Source of the DNA: an uncultured SAR116 cluster alpha proteobacterium
GTDB lineage: Bacteria > Pseudomonadota > Alphaproteobacteria > Puniceispirillales > Marisalimonadaceae
Reading direction: 5' to 3'
Length of the DNA stretch: 64,000 nt
Assembly (NCBI GenBank): GCA_902616615.1
Contig: CACMTN010000001.1
Coordinates: forward strand, 1-64,000
The notes beneath the pieces are model-generated. The model made no database searches. It was not told where the DNA came from and worked only from the letters and a program-made list of their open reading frames with translations. The translations under genes were made by a program, and so were the position numbers. Of this stretch, positions 1-11,884 are shown piece by piece (position 1 is the first letter of the stretch; every line of letters begins with the position of its first letter).

Positions 1-2
1 AA

Positions 3-1073
3 TTATCAGGATCCCCTCTTGAAAATTTACATCAAACATGTAAAGAGACCGGCAAACATTTGCAAATTATGAAAAAAGCCATCAATAAGCTTGGCTTATC
101 AATGATAGGACTAGGGTATGATCCTAAATGGTCCCGTTCAAAACAAAAATGGATGCCCAAGGGTCGTTATGAAATAATGAAAAAATTTATGCCTAAAGTA
201 GGTCAACTTGGTTTAGATATGATGCTTAGAACATGTACTATCCAAGTAAATCTAGATTATTTAAACGAAAAAGATATGGTACAAAAATTCCAAACATCAT
301 TAGCTTTACAGTCAATTGCTACAGCTATCTTTGCAAATTCCCCATTTATTGAAGGTAAAGAAAGTGGATATTTATCTTCTAGAGCAATTGTCTGGACTGA
401 TACTGACCCAAATAGAACAGGAGTGCCAGAAATTGTATTTACTAAACATTTTGGCTATGAAGCATGGTTAGATTACGTATTAAAAGTGCCAATGTATTTT
501 ATTTATAGAGAAGGTAAATATATCGATGTATCAGGCAAATCTTTTTTAGATTTCATGGATGGTAAGTTGGAAGATTTTGAAGGCCAATTTCCATCAATTA
601 AAGACTGGGAAGACCACATTACTGTACCGTTCCCGGAGGTAAGGTTAAAACAATATTTAGAAATGCGAGGAGCGGATGGAGGCCCTTGGAATATTATTTG
701 TGCTTTACCAGCCTTATGGGTAGGTTTATTGTATGATTATGAAGCTCAATTAGAGGCTTATGATTTAGCAAAACCATTTATGAATACTTCTATACTCGAG
801 GAAGGAAGAATTTCCGCTGCAAAATATGGTTTAAACGGTAAATTAGGTAGTAAAAATATTATTGATATTGCAGAAGAAATGCTTAGGATTTCCTGTTTAG
901 GTCTTGAAAGGCGTAATAAGGTAGATCATAGAGGTGTTGACGAAAGGCAGTTTTTAGATCCGCTTTTAAATATTATCAGAAATAAAAAAACTGGCTCTGA
1001 AATTCTTCTAGAAAAATTTAATAGTACCTGGGACAAAAATATAGATAAAGTATTTATTGAAAACGCTTTCTAA
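3..1073 (+). CDS. gshA: Glutamate-cysteine ligase, 3' part (5' end outside window)
   Basis: Catalyses the first, ATP-dependent step of glutathione synthesis, joining glutamate and cysteine in the cytosol. The reading frame is open from the left edge of the window, so the N-terminal part (roughly 100 residues against a usual length near 455) is missing; the TTG at 60 is internal, because the residues before it (SGSPLENLHQTC) are typical of this family. Visible motifs of the plant/alphaproteobacterial class are MMLRTCTIQVNLDY, the WTDTDPNR segment, ADGGPW and the PALWVGLLYD stretch. It ends four bases before the convergent tldD stop. Family assignment is firm; the start cannot be seen. Confidence 0.9.
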   Translation, partial: LSGSPLENLHQTCKETGKHLQIMKKAINKLGLSMIGLGYDPKWSRSKQKWMPKGRYEIMKKFMPKVGQLGLDMMLRTCTIQVNLDYLNEKDMVQKFQTSLALQSIATAIFANSPFIEGKESGYLSSRAIVWTDTDPNRTGVPEIVFTKHFGYEAWLDYVLKVPMYFIYREGKYIDVSGKSFLDFMDGKLEDFEGQFPSIKDWEDHITVPFPEVRLKQYLEMRGADGGPWNIICALPALWVGLLYDYEAQLEAYDLAKPFMNTSILEEGRISAAKYGLNGKLGSKNIIDIAEEMLRISCLGLERRNKVDHRGVDERQFLDPLLNIIRNKKTGSEILLEKFNSTWDKNIDKVFIENAF

Positions 1074-1077
1074 CACT

Positions 1078-2526
1078 TTAATTTGTATCAGTACCCCCTA
1101 CAGTGATACCACCCATTAATAACGTTGGTTGCCCAACACCTACAGGAACTCCCTGACCCTCTTTGCCACAAGTGCCAATCCCATCATCCAATGCCATATC
1201 ATTTCCAACTAGAGAAATTTTAGACATTGCATCAGGACCGTTACCGATCAACGTTGCTCCTTTTAAAGGTTGTTTAATTTTACCATTTTCTACTAGATAA
1301 GCCTCTGAGGCAGAAAAAACAAATTTCCCGTTAGTAATATCTACTTGTCCTCCAGCAAAATTGACAGCATAAATACCTTTTTTAACCGAGCTTATAATTT
1401 CTTCTGGTTCAATTGTGCCATTATCCATATAAGTATTTGTCATTCTTGGCATAGGGTAATGAGAATAAGACTGTCTTCTACCGTTTCCAGTTGGTTCCAT
1501 TTTCATTAGTCGAGCATTCTGTCGGTCTTGCATATAATTTTTTAAAATTCCATTTTCTATTAAAATATTTTTAGATGATTTTGTGCCTTCGTCATCAATT
1601 GTTATTGATCCTCTTTTATTTTCGATTGTCCCGTCATCAATAACCGTAACCCCGTCAGCAGTAACTTTTTCCCCAATTTTCCCTGAGAATATTGAAGTAC
1701 CTTTTCTATTAAAATCACCTTCCAATCCATGACCCACAGCTTCATGCAACATAACACCTGGCCATCCAGGCCCTAAAATGACTGGCATTTCTCCAGCTGG
1801 AGTTGGAATGGATTCTAGGTTTGTATTAGCAATTCTTAAAGCCTCTTTTACTTGACCTTTCCATCTGTCTGAATTAATCCATTCTTCATACATACCTCTT
1901 CCGCCACAACCTGAATTTCCTGTTTCTCTTCTGCCATTTTTTTCAACAACTAAGGATACGTTGAGCCTAACAAGGGGTCTAATGTCAGCAGTTCTCTCTC
2001 CATCGCCTCTCAATATTTGAATTGCTTGATAAGAGGCAGAAATAGAAGCTGAAACTTGAATGACATTTTTATCAATGGATCTTGCGTAAGAGTCAATCTC
2101 TTGAAGCAAACTTGTCTTTACTTTAAATGAAGTTTCTTCAATTGGATTTATTGAGGTATAAAGTGGTCTGTTAATTCCATATGATGGCCCAGGAGACATT
2201 ATTCCTGAATAATTTTTTGAAACGGATTTTACAGTTTCTGAGGCTCTTTTTAGAGAAGTTTCTGTAATTTCACCTGAATGTGCAAAGCCTCTTGCCTCAC
2301 CTGCAATTGCTCTAAGTCCAAATCCTCTTGTACTATCATAAGAAATATTTTTCATTCTACCATCATCAAATGAAAAAGATTCTGATTTTGTAGATTCAAG
2401 ATATAACTCACCATCATCAGCATCTATCAATGTTTTTGAGAGTAAAGATTGAACTTTGTTTAAATTAAAGTCATTATCTTCAAAAAAAATTTTGTCAGTT
2501 AACTCTAATGGGGATTTATTTTGCAT
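1078..2526 (-). CDS. tldD: TldD family metalloprotease
   Basis: TldD normally acts with TldE/PmbA as a cytosolic zinc protease that processes small peptides and modified peptides. The protein is 482 residues, the usual size, and carries the TldD zinc motif HEAVGHGLEGD (His261-Glu262, His266). The C-terminal region has the conserved GTCGKEGQGVPVG segment. The partner tldE/pmbA is not in this window. In alphaproteobacteria tldD very often lies just upstream of and divergent from coxB, exactly as here. The ATG start at 2526 fits the usual N-terminus. Confidence 0.93.
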   Translation of the reverse strand: MQNKSPLELTDKIFFEDNDFNLNKVQSLLSKTLIDADDGELYLESTKSESFSFDDGRMKNISYDSTRGFGLRAIAGEARGFAHSGEITETSLKRASETVKSVSKNYSGIMSPGPSYGINRPLYTSINPIEETSFKVKTSLLQEIDSYARSIDKNVIQVSASISASYQAIQILRGDGERTADIRPLVRLNVSLVVEKNGRRETGNSGCGGRGMYEEWINSDRWKGQVKEALRIANTNLESIPTPAGEMPVILGPGWPGVMLHEAVGHGLEGDFNRKGTSIFSGKIGEKVTADGVTVIDDGTIENKRGSITIDDEGTKSSKNILIENGILKNYMQDRQNARLMKMEPTGNGRRQSYSHYPMPRMTNTYMDNGTIEPEEIISSVKKGIYAVNFAGGQVDITNGKFVFSASEAYLVENGKIKQPLKGATLIGNGPDAMSKISLVGNDMALDDGIGTCGKEGQGVPVGVGQPTLLMGGITVGGTDTN

Positions 2527-2615
2527 TTCATACCTATTAATTCCAAAGTTTATGATTTAAACATGGCATTATAGTTTAGTTTCTTCAAGGCTGAAGGTTA
2601 AAAAATATATATTTT

Positions 2616-2769
2616 TTGATTAAATCAAATTTTTACTAAAAAATTACAATTAATTTTATTTTAGACCTAGCATTTTTCAAAAAAAAGTTTTAAGTAATAA
2701 CAATAAATTGTAATTTACAATCATTTTAGAATACTTTTTTAATATTTACTGTAAATGTTGTATTAACAA
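2616..2769 (+). promoter_or_regulatory. tldD-coxB intergenic region with three TTG...CAA dyads
   Basis: The 265-base gap between tldD and coxB is the longest in the window. It holds three short inverted repeats of the same type: TTGATTAAATCAA (2616-2628), TTGTAATTTACAA (2708-2720) and TTGTATTAACAA (2758-2769). They look like binding sites for a dimeric regulator or, for the last one, a small hairpin just before the coxB ribosome site. A TAGAAT hexamer at 2727-2732 could be a -10 box, but I see no matching -35 box at normal spacing. Function is inferred only. Confidence 0.35.
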
Positions 2770-2791
2770 CAACTCTTGAGGAGCATAAACA

Positions 2792-5286
<2,495 letters not shown>

Positions 5287-5307
5287 TTCATTTTTAGGAT
5301 AGATTAA

Positions 5308-6228
5308 TTGAATACAAAAACTTTTACAAACGAGTTAAAAACTGGCATTAAGTTTGGTAATTCACCAATCGATTATTTTATCTTAATGAAACCAAGAGTT
5401 ATGTCACTAGTAGTATTTACTGCATTCGTTGGTTATTTTGTAGGCTCGTTTGAGAATCTTGATCGCTTGAACCCCATTCTTGCAACTATTGGTATATTTG
5501 CTATTGCAATAGGTGCTGGTGCATCTGGTGTATTAAATCAATGGTATGAAAGAGATATCGATAGTATTATGGAAAGGACAAAGAATAGACCAATACCTTC
5601 AAAAAAAATTGATCCATCTGAGGCATTGACCTTTGGTATCATATTATCTTTTATCTCAATCATAATATTAGGACTAGCTGTTAATTGGTTTTCTTCACTA
5701 TTACTGGCATTTACAATCATTTTTTACGCTGTTATATACACTGTATTACTTAAAAGATCTACAATACAAAATATTGTTATTGGAGGTGCGTCTGGAGCTT
5801 TCCCACCAGTTATAGGTTATTCTTTGATTGATGGAAACATCTCTGTAGAATCGATGCTCCTTTTTGGGATTATTTTTTTATGGACTCCACCACACTTTTG
5901 GGCATTGGCTCTATTAAGACAAAATGAATACAAATTAGCAAATATACCTATGTTACCAGTTGTTCATGGTGAAAAAACAACAAAAAAATATATATTATAT
6001 TATGTGTTATTACTATTACCTTTTTCGATATTGCCATTTGTGTTAGGTTATTCGTCATTGATTTATTTATGTACCTCTGTGATTTTAGGCCTTGAACTTT
6101 TAAGACGAACCCACGCATTAATAAAAGTTAAAAATAATTCTGAAAATAAACTATTTTTATTTTCTATTACTTACTTATTTTTTTTGTTTTTAAGCATATG
6201 TTTAGATAAGTATTATCAAAATTTCTAG
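5308..6228 (+). CDS. ctaB: Protohaem IX farnesyltransferase (haem O synthase)
   Basis: Adds the farnesyl tail to haem B, giving haem O, the precursor of haem A for the oxidase encoded next to it. A polytopic UbiA-type prenyltransferase of 306 residues. The first Asp-rich motif is NQWYERDIDSIMERTKNRP, with TPPHFWALALL later in the chain. It starts with TTG at 5308, 21 bases after coxA. The context (cox operon) separates it from other UbiA proteins. The haem A synthase (ctaA) is not in this window. Confidence 0.94.
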   Translation: MNTKTFTNELKTGIKFGNSPIDYFILMKPRVMSLVVFTAFVGYFVGSFENLDRLNPILATIGIFAIAIGAGASGVLNQWYERDIDSIMERTKNRPIPSKKIDPSEALTFGIILSFISIIILGLAVNWFSSLLLAFTIIFYAVIYTVLLKRSTIQNIVIGGASGAFPPVIGYSLIDGNISVESMLLFGIIFLWTPPHFWALALLRQNEYKLANIPMLPVVHGEKTTKKYILYYVLLLLPFSILPFVLGYSSLIYLCTSVILGLELLRRTHALIKVKNNSENKLFLFSITYLFFLFLSICLDKYYQNF

Positions 6229-6238
6229 AAGAATTCGA

Positions 6239-6379
6239 GTGAAGCAAAAAATACCAAAAAACATTGAAGATTTTTATCAAAGCAAGAAGTCAAAGAATAT
6301 AACAATGCTTCTAATCATAATAGGTTTAGTTGTTCTATTTTTCTTAATAACAATTCTACGAATGAATGTGGTAGATTAA
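6239..6379 (+). CDS. Small membrane protein of the cox cluster (46 aa)
   Basis: A short gene filling the gap between ctaB and ctaG. GTG at 6239 opens 46 codons to TAA at 6377-6379, one base before the ctaG ATG. The product has a basic, polar N-terminus (KQKIPKNIEDFYQSKK), one transmembrane helix (MLLIIIGLVVLFFLITIL) and a short tail RMNVVD. Alphaproteobacterial cox operons commonly carry a small single-helix protein at this exact place, sometimes called CoxF-like, of unknown function. Position and topology support a real gene; function in oxidase assembly is inferred from context. Start codon is the least certain point. Confidence 0.75.
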   Translation: MKQKIPKNIEDFYQSKKSKNITMLLIIIGLVVLFFLITILRMNVVD

Positions 6380-6380
6380 C

Positions 6381-6974
6381 ATGTCTCAAACAAATAATGA
6401 AGTTATAAAAAATAATAAATTATTAGCGAAAATTATTGTTTTTGTTTTCTTGATGATTGGTTTGTCGTATGCATCTGTTCCTCTTTATGATCTTTTTTGT
6501 AGAGTTACCGGTTATGGTGGAACAACTCAAAAGTCCTCACTTGCACCTGGCTCGCAAGGTAATTATAAAAATATCCAGATTCGATTTGATGCTAATGTTA
6601 ATAACAACTTAAATTGGGAGTTTTTGGCCCCTAAAAATGAAATTTTAGTTCAACCTGGAGTTGAAAAAATTATTTATTACACTGCCAAAAATTTATCAGA
6701 TAAAACAATCGTGGGAACAGCTACCTATAATGTGTCACCTCCCAAGGCAGGATCAGTATTTATGAAGATTGACTGTTTTTGTTTTATCGAGCAGGCCCTT
6801 AAGCCTGGTGAAGAAGTAAAAATGCCTGTTGTGTTTTATATAGATCCTACTATAGACAGTGACAAAAACTTAACAAATCTTAGTGAAATTACACTTTCCT
6901 ATACTTTTTTTAAAAAATATGAAAAAGAAGTACACAATAAAAAAAGCAATGTAAATTCAACTAATCTTTTGTAG
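6381..6974 (+). CDS. ctaG: Cytochrome c oxidase assembly protein CtaG (Cox11)
   Basis: Delivers copper to the CuB site of subunit I. The 197-residue protein has one N-terminal transmembrane helix (residues about 17-36) followed by the YDLFCRVTGYGGT segment and a periplasmic immunoglobulin-like domain with the copper-binding CFCF motif (in KIDCFCFIEQAL) and the downstream PVVFYIDP segment. All hallmark residues of Cox11 are present. It lies in the order ctaB-small ORF-ctaG-coxC and is separated from the preceding small gene by one base. Confidence 0.95.
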   Translation: MSQTNNEVIKNNKLLAKIIVFVFLMIGLSYASVPLYDLFCRVTGYGGTTQKSSLAPGSQGNYKNIQIRFDANVNNNLNWEFLAPKNEILVQPGVEKIIYYTAKNLSDKTIVGTATYNVSPPKAGSVFMKIDCFCFIEQALKPGEEVKMPVVFYIDPTIDSDKNLTNLSEITLSYTFFKKYEKEVHNKKSNVNSTNLL

Positions 6975-7025
6975 TATTAAAAATAAATGTTAAAATTACC
7001 CGAGGGTTATGTTTAGGAGTACAAT

Positions 7026-7811
7026 ATGAGTGGTGAGCAAAAACATCAATATCATTTAGTTGAGCCCAGCCCTTGGCCTGCACTTGGTGCAGCTGCTGGT
7101 TTTACCTTAGTTTTAGGTCTAACCTTATTTATGCATGAATATCCATACAGTATTTATGTAATGATTGCAGGTGCTTTAATGGTTCTGCTCACAATGTTTT
7201 TATGGTGGAGAGATGTTGTAAGGGAAGCAGAGTATCAGGGTCATCACACGCCAATTGTTCAAATTGGTATGAGATATGGTATGATTTTCTTCATTTGTTC
7301 TGAGGTTATGTTTTTTGTTGCATTCTTCTGGGCTTTTTTTGATTCAAGTTTATATCCTGACACTGGTGTATGGCCTCCAGAGGGTATTGAAACCTTTGAT
7401 CCATTTGATTTACCACTTATAAATACTTTAATATTGTTATTATCTGGATGTACAGTTACTTGGTCTCATCATGCTCTTCAACATAATAATAGAAAAGATT
7501 TTATAACTGGACTAATCTTAACGATTATTCTTGGCGCTCTTTTTACAGCTCTTCAAGCTTACGAATATGATCATGCTGCATTTTCCTTTACAGATGGAAT
7601 TTATGCATCAACTTTTTACATGGCAACAGGGTTTCATGGTTTTCATGTTTTAGTTGGTACAATATTTTTAACAGTATGTTTATTTAGAGGTCTTAATGGT
7701 CATTTTTCTCCTGACCATCATTTTGGTTTTGAAGCGGCCGCGTGGTATTGGCATTTTGTTGATGTAGTTTGGTTGTTTTTATTTGTTTGTATATACTGGT
7801 GGGGTGGTTGA
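7026..7811 (+). CDS. coxC: Cytochrome c oxidase subunit III
   Basis: Integral membrane subunit that stabilises the oxidase and helps proton uptake into the D-channel. 261 residues with seven predicted helices. Typical segments are HQYHLVEPSPWPALGA at the N-terminus, the FFWAFFDSSL stretch, WSHHALQ, GFHGFHVLVGT and the terminal AAAWYWHFVDVVWLFLF. A ribosome site AGGAG lies just ahead of the ATG. It completes the three core subunits, 51 bases after ctaG. Confidence 0.96.
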   Translation: MSGEQKHQYHLVEPSPWPALGAAAGFTLVLGLTLFMHEYPYSIYVMIAGALMVLLTMFLWWRDVVREAEYQGHHTPIVQIGMRYGMIFFICSEVMFFVAFFWAFFDSSLYPDTGVWPPEGIETFDPFDLPLINTLILLLSGCTVTWSHHALQHNNRKDFITGLILTIILGALFTALQAYEYDHAAFSFTDGIYASTFYMATGFHGFHVLVGTIFLTVCLFRGLNGHFSPDHHFGFEAAAWYWHFVDVVWLFLFVCIYWWGG

Positions 7812-7857
7812 TAAGTATATATAATGCTTATAAAAATTTAAGGTTCTTGCACTAATA

Positions 7858-8601
7858 ATGAAAATACAATTTAGACCGATGCTATGGCCATCAATTTTAT
7901 CGATAGTTACTTTTATTATTTTATGTAGCTTTGGAACGTGGCAGCTTAAGAGGCTTTACTGGAAGGAAGCATTAATACAAAGGTTCATTACTGAAAGCCA
8001 GTCAAATCCTATATCTAATCCTTCAGAATTTTCAAAATCTAAAATTAATGAATTTAAAGCGGTAGAAATATTTGGAAAGTTTCTCCATAACGATGAAATA
8101 TATATTACTGGTAAAACATATGAGGGTAATGCAGGCTTTCATGTCGTAACACCATTTAAAATGGAAAATAACAAAATTGTTCTAATTAACAGAGGTTGGG
8201 TATCTGAAGGTTATAAAGACCCAAAGAAAAGAAAATTTAGCCTTGCCGAAGGACAAGTTAAAATAAAAGGAATAATACGATATCCACAACAAAAGGGGTA
8301 TTTTGTTCCTGAGAATGATGGAGAAAATGGGTTTTGGTTTACAATAATACCAAATCAAATTTTTAAATTTATAAAAACAAACTCTAATTTTGTAATAAAA
8401 GATTATTACATTGATGCATTACGTCTTGGGGAAAAAATTACTCTTCCAATTGGAGTGGATGGAAAACCTAATTTAAGAAATCAACACTTATCATATGCAA
8501 TAACATGGTATGGATTAGCGCTATCCCTTCTATTTGTGTACTTTTCATATCATGCGTCGTCTGGAAGACTAATCTTTAAAAAGACCAAATTAAATGGATG
8601 A
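7858..8601 (+). CDS. surf1: SURF1 family oxidase assembly protein
   Basis: SURF1/Shy1 proteins help insert haem A into cytochrome oxidase subunit I. 247 residues, with a transmembrane helix at each end (about residues 10-28 and 212-230) and a periplasmic domain between. Diagnostic motifs are GTWQLKRLYWKE near the N-terminus, the INRGWV segment, and NQHLSYAITWYGLALSL before the second helix. The last 8 bases overlap thrC, which suggests one transcript. Placement at the end of the cox cluster agrees with the role. Confidence 0.93.
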   Translation: MKIQFRPMLWPSILSIVTFIILCSFGTWQLKRLYWKEALIQRFITESQSNPISNPSEFSKSKINEFKAVEIFGKFLHNDEIYITGKTYEGNAGFHVVTPFKMENNKIVLINRGWVSEGYKDPKKRKFSLAEGQVKIKGIIRYPQQKGYFVPENDGENGFWFTIIPNQIFKFIKTNSNFVIKDYYIDALRLGEKITLPIGVDGKPNLRNQHLSYAITWYGLALSLLFVYFSYHASSGRLIFKKTKLNG

Positions 8602-10012
8602 TTATATTAAATATTCAAGTACAAGAGGAGAAGATCAATCTCTTTCATATGAAGAGGTTCTTTTGGCTGGCTTAGCACGAGATGGGGGATTGTTTATGCC
8701 TGAAAAATGGCCAAATTTTAGTTATAGTGACCTAAAGAATATGAAAGAACTAAGTTATTCAAAGTTAGCTTCTAAAATTTTAAAACCCTTTATCCAACCT
8801 TTTTTGGACGAGAACGATATTTATAGAATATGTGAATCTACTTATTCATCGTTTGGTTATGATGTGGCTCCTTTAAAAGAGATTAAGGAAAACACATATA
8901 TCCTTGAGCTCTTTCATGGCCCCACACTAGCATTTAAAGATTATGCCATGCAATTTCTGTCCAGAGCATTTAACATAGCACTAGAAAAAAAGAACAAAAG
9001 GGCAGTAATTTTAGGTGCAACTAGTGGTGATACAGGCTCTGCTGCTCTAGAGGCGTTTAAGGGTAAAGATAATATTGATATCTTTATACTTTTTCCGCAC
9101 AAAAGGGTATCAGAAGTTCAACAAAAACAAATGACTTGGATAAATGAAGAAGGAGCCCACGCCTTATCTGTAAAAACTGATTTTGACGGATGTCAGGCAA
9201 TAGTTAAAGATTGTTTTGAAGATTTAAATTTTAAAGATCGTACATCGCTCTCAGCTATAAATTCAATTAATTGGGTAAGATTATTACCTCAAATTGTTTA
9301 TTATTTCTACTCTGCGCTTAAAGTAGGATCCCCTGAAAAAGAAGTTGTTTTCTCAGTACCAACAGGTAATTTTGGAAATATTTTAGCAGGATGGATGGCA
9401 AAGAAAATGGGGCTTCCTATATCTAAGCTCATATGCGGCTCAAACCAAAATGATATACTTACTAGATTTTTTGAAAATGGTATCATGAAACGAAAAAATG
9501 TTTCTCCTTCTTATAGCCCAAGCATGGATATTCAAGTTTCTAGCAATTTTGAGAGACTATTATACGAAATAAATAATAGAGACACAGATTTAGTAAAAAA
9601 GCAAATGAATGAATTTAAAGTTGATGGAAACTTTCAAATTACTCGAGACCAACTTAACAATATAAACAATTTATTTGCGGCTTTTAAGATAAGTGATTTC
9701 GATACCATTAATATAATTAAAAAAATCTACATTGATCACAAATATATGCTTGATCCTCATAGCGCTATAGGTTACGGCGCTGTGCAAAAAGCTATTGAGC
9801 AAAAAATTATTTCGAATGATTTTCCAATAATTTCTCTTGCTTGCGCACATCCTGCAAAGTTTCCACAAGTTATAAAAAAAAGTATTGGAATAATACCTGA
9901 TTTTCCTTTTCATTTAGATAAAATTATGAGGCAAAAAGATAACTTTAAAATAATTGAACCTAATCTAAAAGATATTCAAGAATATATTAAAAAGTCTATG
10001 AGAGTGTCATGA
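8594..10012 (+). CDS. thrC: Threonine synthase
   Basis: PLP enzyme converting O-phosphohomoserine to threonine. 472 residues, in the size range of the long (class I, fungal/proteobacterial) form. The N-terminus (YSSTRGEDQSLSYEEVLLAGLARDGG) is characteristic, the PLP lysine lies in GPTLAFKDYAMQ, and the phosphate-binding GATSGDTGSAALEAF follows. The homoserine kinase that makes its substrate is encoded at 14.8-15.8 kb. It overlaps surf1 by 8 bases and the next gene by ATGA. Confidence 0.95.
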   Translation: MDDYIKYSSTRGEDQSLSYEEVLLAGLARDGGLFMPEKWPNFSYSDLKNMKELSYSKLASKILKPFIQPFLDENDIYRICESTYSSFGYDVAPLKEIKENTYILELFHGPTLAFKDYAMQFLSRAFNIALEKKNKRAVILGATSGDTGSAALEAFKGKDNIDIFILFPHKRVSEVQQKQMTWINEEGAHALSVKTDFDGCQAIVKDCFEDLNFKDRTSLSAINSINWVRLLPQIVYYFYSALKVGSPEKEVVFSVPTGNFGNILAGWMAKKMGLPISKLICGSNQNDILTRFFENGIMKRKNVSPSYSPSMDIQVSSNFERLLYEINNRDTDLVKKQMNEFKVDGNFQITRDQLNNINNLFAAFKISDFDTINIIKKIYIDHKYMLDPHSAIGYGAVQKAIEQKIISNDFPIISLACAHPAKFPQVIKKSIGIIPDFPFHLDKIMRQKDNFKIIEPNLKDIQEYIKKSMRVS

Positions 10013-11265
10013 GCGTAGAATTTAAAACTCTTGATAATGGTATAACAATTATTAATGATAAAATTGATGTTGAAAGCGCATCTATTGGAGTTTGGATAGG
10101 GGCAGGAAGTTCTAACGAAAAAGAAGATGAATGTGGAATTGCACATATGTTAGAACATATGGCTTTTAAAGGAACCAAAAATAGAAATGCAGAAAAAATA
10201 GCACGAGAGATTGAAGATGTTGGAGGTGATATTAATGCTTATACTAGCAAAGAGGTTACGGCTTATTTTCTCAAAGTATTGAAAGAAAATGCAGAGTTAG
10301 GAGTTGATATATTATCAGACATTATAAAGAATTCAACCTTCCCCAACGAAGAAATTGAAAGAGAAAGAGGTGTTATAATTTCTGAGATAGGTCAATCTTA
10401 TGATGCTCCAGACGATAGAGTATTTGAAAATTTTACTAAAACTGCCTTTAAAAATCAACCTATGGGAAGGCCTATTCTTGGTACCAAAGAAACTGTAAGT
10501 AGTTTTAAACAGTCTGACTTAAGATCATTTTTAGATGCAAATTACACTCCAGAAAATATGGTTGTCTCTATGTCTGGAAAGTTAAATAATAGGAATATTT
10601 TTGAAATTGTTGAAGAAAAATTTTCTGAAATCAAAAACAATAATATACCCAAAAAAGTCAATTCAGAATGGACTTCAGGTTTTATTTCTGAAGAAAGAGA
10701 CTTAGAGCAAACACAATTAGTATTTGGAATTGAAGGTTTAAAAAATGTAGATATTGATCGTTTTTCTCTTAGGGCATTATCAATAATACTCGGTGGTGGA
10801 ATGTCTTCAAGATTGTTTCAAGAGATAAGAGAAAAGAGAGGATTATGTTATTCCATTTTTAGTTTTACCCAAATGCAAAACTCGTCAGGGGTATTTGGTT
10901 TTTATGCTGGAACTTCACCCAATAATGTTAATCATCTTCTTGAGGCAAGTTTAGTAGAATGGAAAAAAATTGGAAAATATGTATCCTCTGAAGAAATTGA
11001 TAGAGCAAAAGCACAAATGAAATCGGGTTTTATAATTGGTCAAGAAAATAACAGTTCAAGGTCAGAATATTTTGCAAAAAATATGATTAGTTTTGGAAAA
11101 TTAATAACAGATAATGAGGTTATAGAAAGTATAGAAAATATATCTATTGTTTCCATTTATAATTTATGTGAAAAGTTATTTAATTCTACACAGCCTGTCT
11201 TATCTGTGATAGGACCAAATGCTAATTCTTTAAAAAAATTAGAAATTTCAAAATTACTTAATTAA
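10009..11265 (+). CDS. M16 family zinc peptidase (mitochondrial processing peptidase-like)
   Basis: Inverzincin protease related to the beta subunit of mitochondrial processing peptidase. 418 residues; the inverted zinc motif HMLEH (His46, Glu49, His50) is intact, followed by the usual NAYTSKEVTAYFLKVL segment and the third ligand region KENAELGVDIL. A GGGMSSRLFQEIREKRGLCYS stretch marks the second half. It starts in an ATGA overlap with thrC, a linkage common in alphaproteobacteria. Its substrates in bacteria are unknown; single-subunit activity is expected because the active site is complete. Confidence 0.92.
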   Translation: MSVEFKTLDNGITIINDKIDVESASIGVWIGAGSSNEKEDECGIAHMLEHMAFKGTKNRNAEKIAREIEDVGGDINAYTSKEVTAYFLKVLKENAELGVDILSDIIKNSTFPNEEIERERGVIISEIGQSYDAPDDRVFENFTKTAFKNQPMGRPILGTKETVSSFKQSDLRSFLDANYTPENMVVSMSGKLNNRNIFEIVEEKFSEIKNNNIPKKVNSEWTSGFISEERDLEQTQLVFGIEGLKNVDIDRFSLRALSIILGGGMSSRLFQEIREKRGLCYSIFSFTQMQNSSGVFGFYAGTSPNNVNHLLEASLVEWKKIGKYVSSEEIDRAKAQMKSGFIIGQENNSSRSEYFAKNMISFGKLITDNEVIESIENISIVSIYNLCEKLFNSTQPVLSVIGPNANSLKKLEISKLLN

Positions 11266-11270
11266 AACGG

Positions 11271-11831
11271 TTAAGCACTTCCTGAATATGATACCAATTT
11301 ATTTGGATCAATTCCCATATCTTTAAGACATTTTTTCCATAATGAAAATTCTGAATGATTCTGAAATATTAATTCTTTATTAGAGTTTGTCATGATCCAA
11401 GAATTTTCTAATATTTCATTATCAAGTTGTCCTTGATCCCATACGGCACAACCGAGGAAAATTTTTGCATGTTCTGGCGATTTATCTTTTGAAATATCAA
11501 TTAATATTTCCTCTGAACTAGTAATCATTACCCCATCTAATATATCTTCAGACGTTCTATATTTTTTTTCATTAGAATGTATAATAAAACCTTGATTTAG
11601 ATGGACAGGACCCCCAAAAAAAGTAGGGCTTGGTCTAATATTAGTAACAGAGTTAATTTTCATTTTTTTTAAAAATTGGGATGTGTCAAAATTGTATAGA
11701 GGTTTGTTTAGGATTAAACCCATTGTGGCATCTTTAGAATGTTCGCAAATCAATATAACAGAATCCTGAAATCTTATGTCTTCAAGTCCCGGAGAGGCAA
11801 TTAGCAGTTTACCTAACAATTCTTGATCCAT
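11271..11831 (-). CDS. yqgE: YqgE/AlgH family protein (DUF179)
   Basis: A conserved soluble protein of 186 residues without an established biochemical role. The N-terminus LLGKLLIASPGLEDIRFQDSVILICEHS and the following GLILNKPL are the signature of the family, as are FFGGPVHLNQGF and FLGCAVWDQGQLDNEI. It stands alone on the minus strand, convergent with the peptidase gene (5 bases apart) and divergent from the DsbD-like gene. Family assignment is firm; function is not known. Confidence 0.9.
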   Translation of the reverse strand: MDQELLGKLLIASPGLEDIRFQDSVILICEHSKDATMGLILNKPLYNFDTSQFLKKMKINSVTNIRPSPTFFGGPVHLNQGFIIHSNEKKYRTSEDILDGVMITSSEEILIDISKDKSPEHAKIFLGCAVWDQGQLDNEILENSWIMTNSNKELIFQNHSEFSLWKKCLKDMGIDPNKLVSYSGSA

Positions 11832-11884
11832 AATTGTAATTCCAATATATTACTGACAATTCTTATAATAACAAAAAAGAAATA

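Noticed and set aside
2616-2628. FNR/FixK-type box upstream of coxB
   Set aside because: TTGAT-N3-ATCAA has one base too few in the spacer for the TTGAT-N4-ATCAA consensus; kept only as an unassigned dyad.
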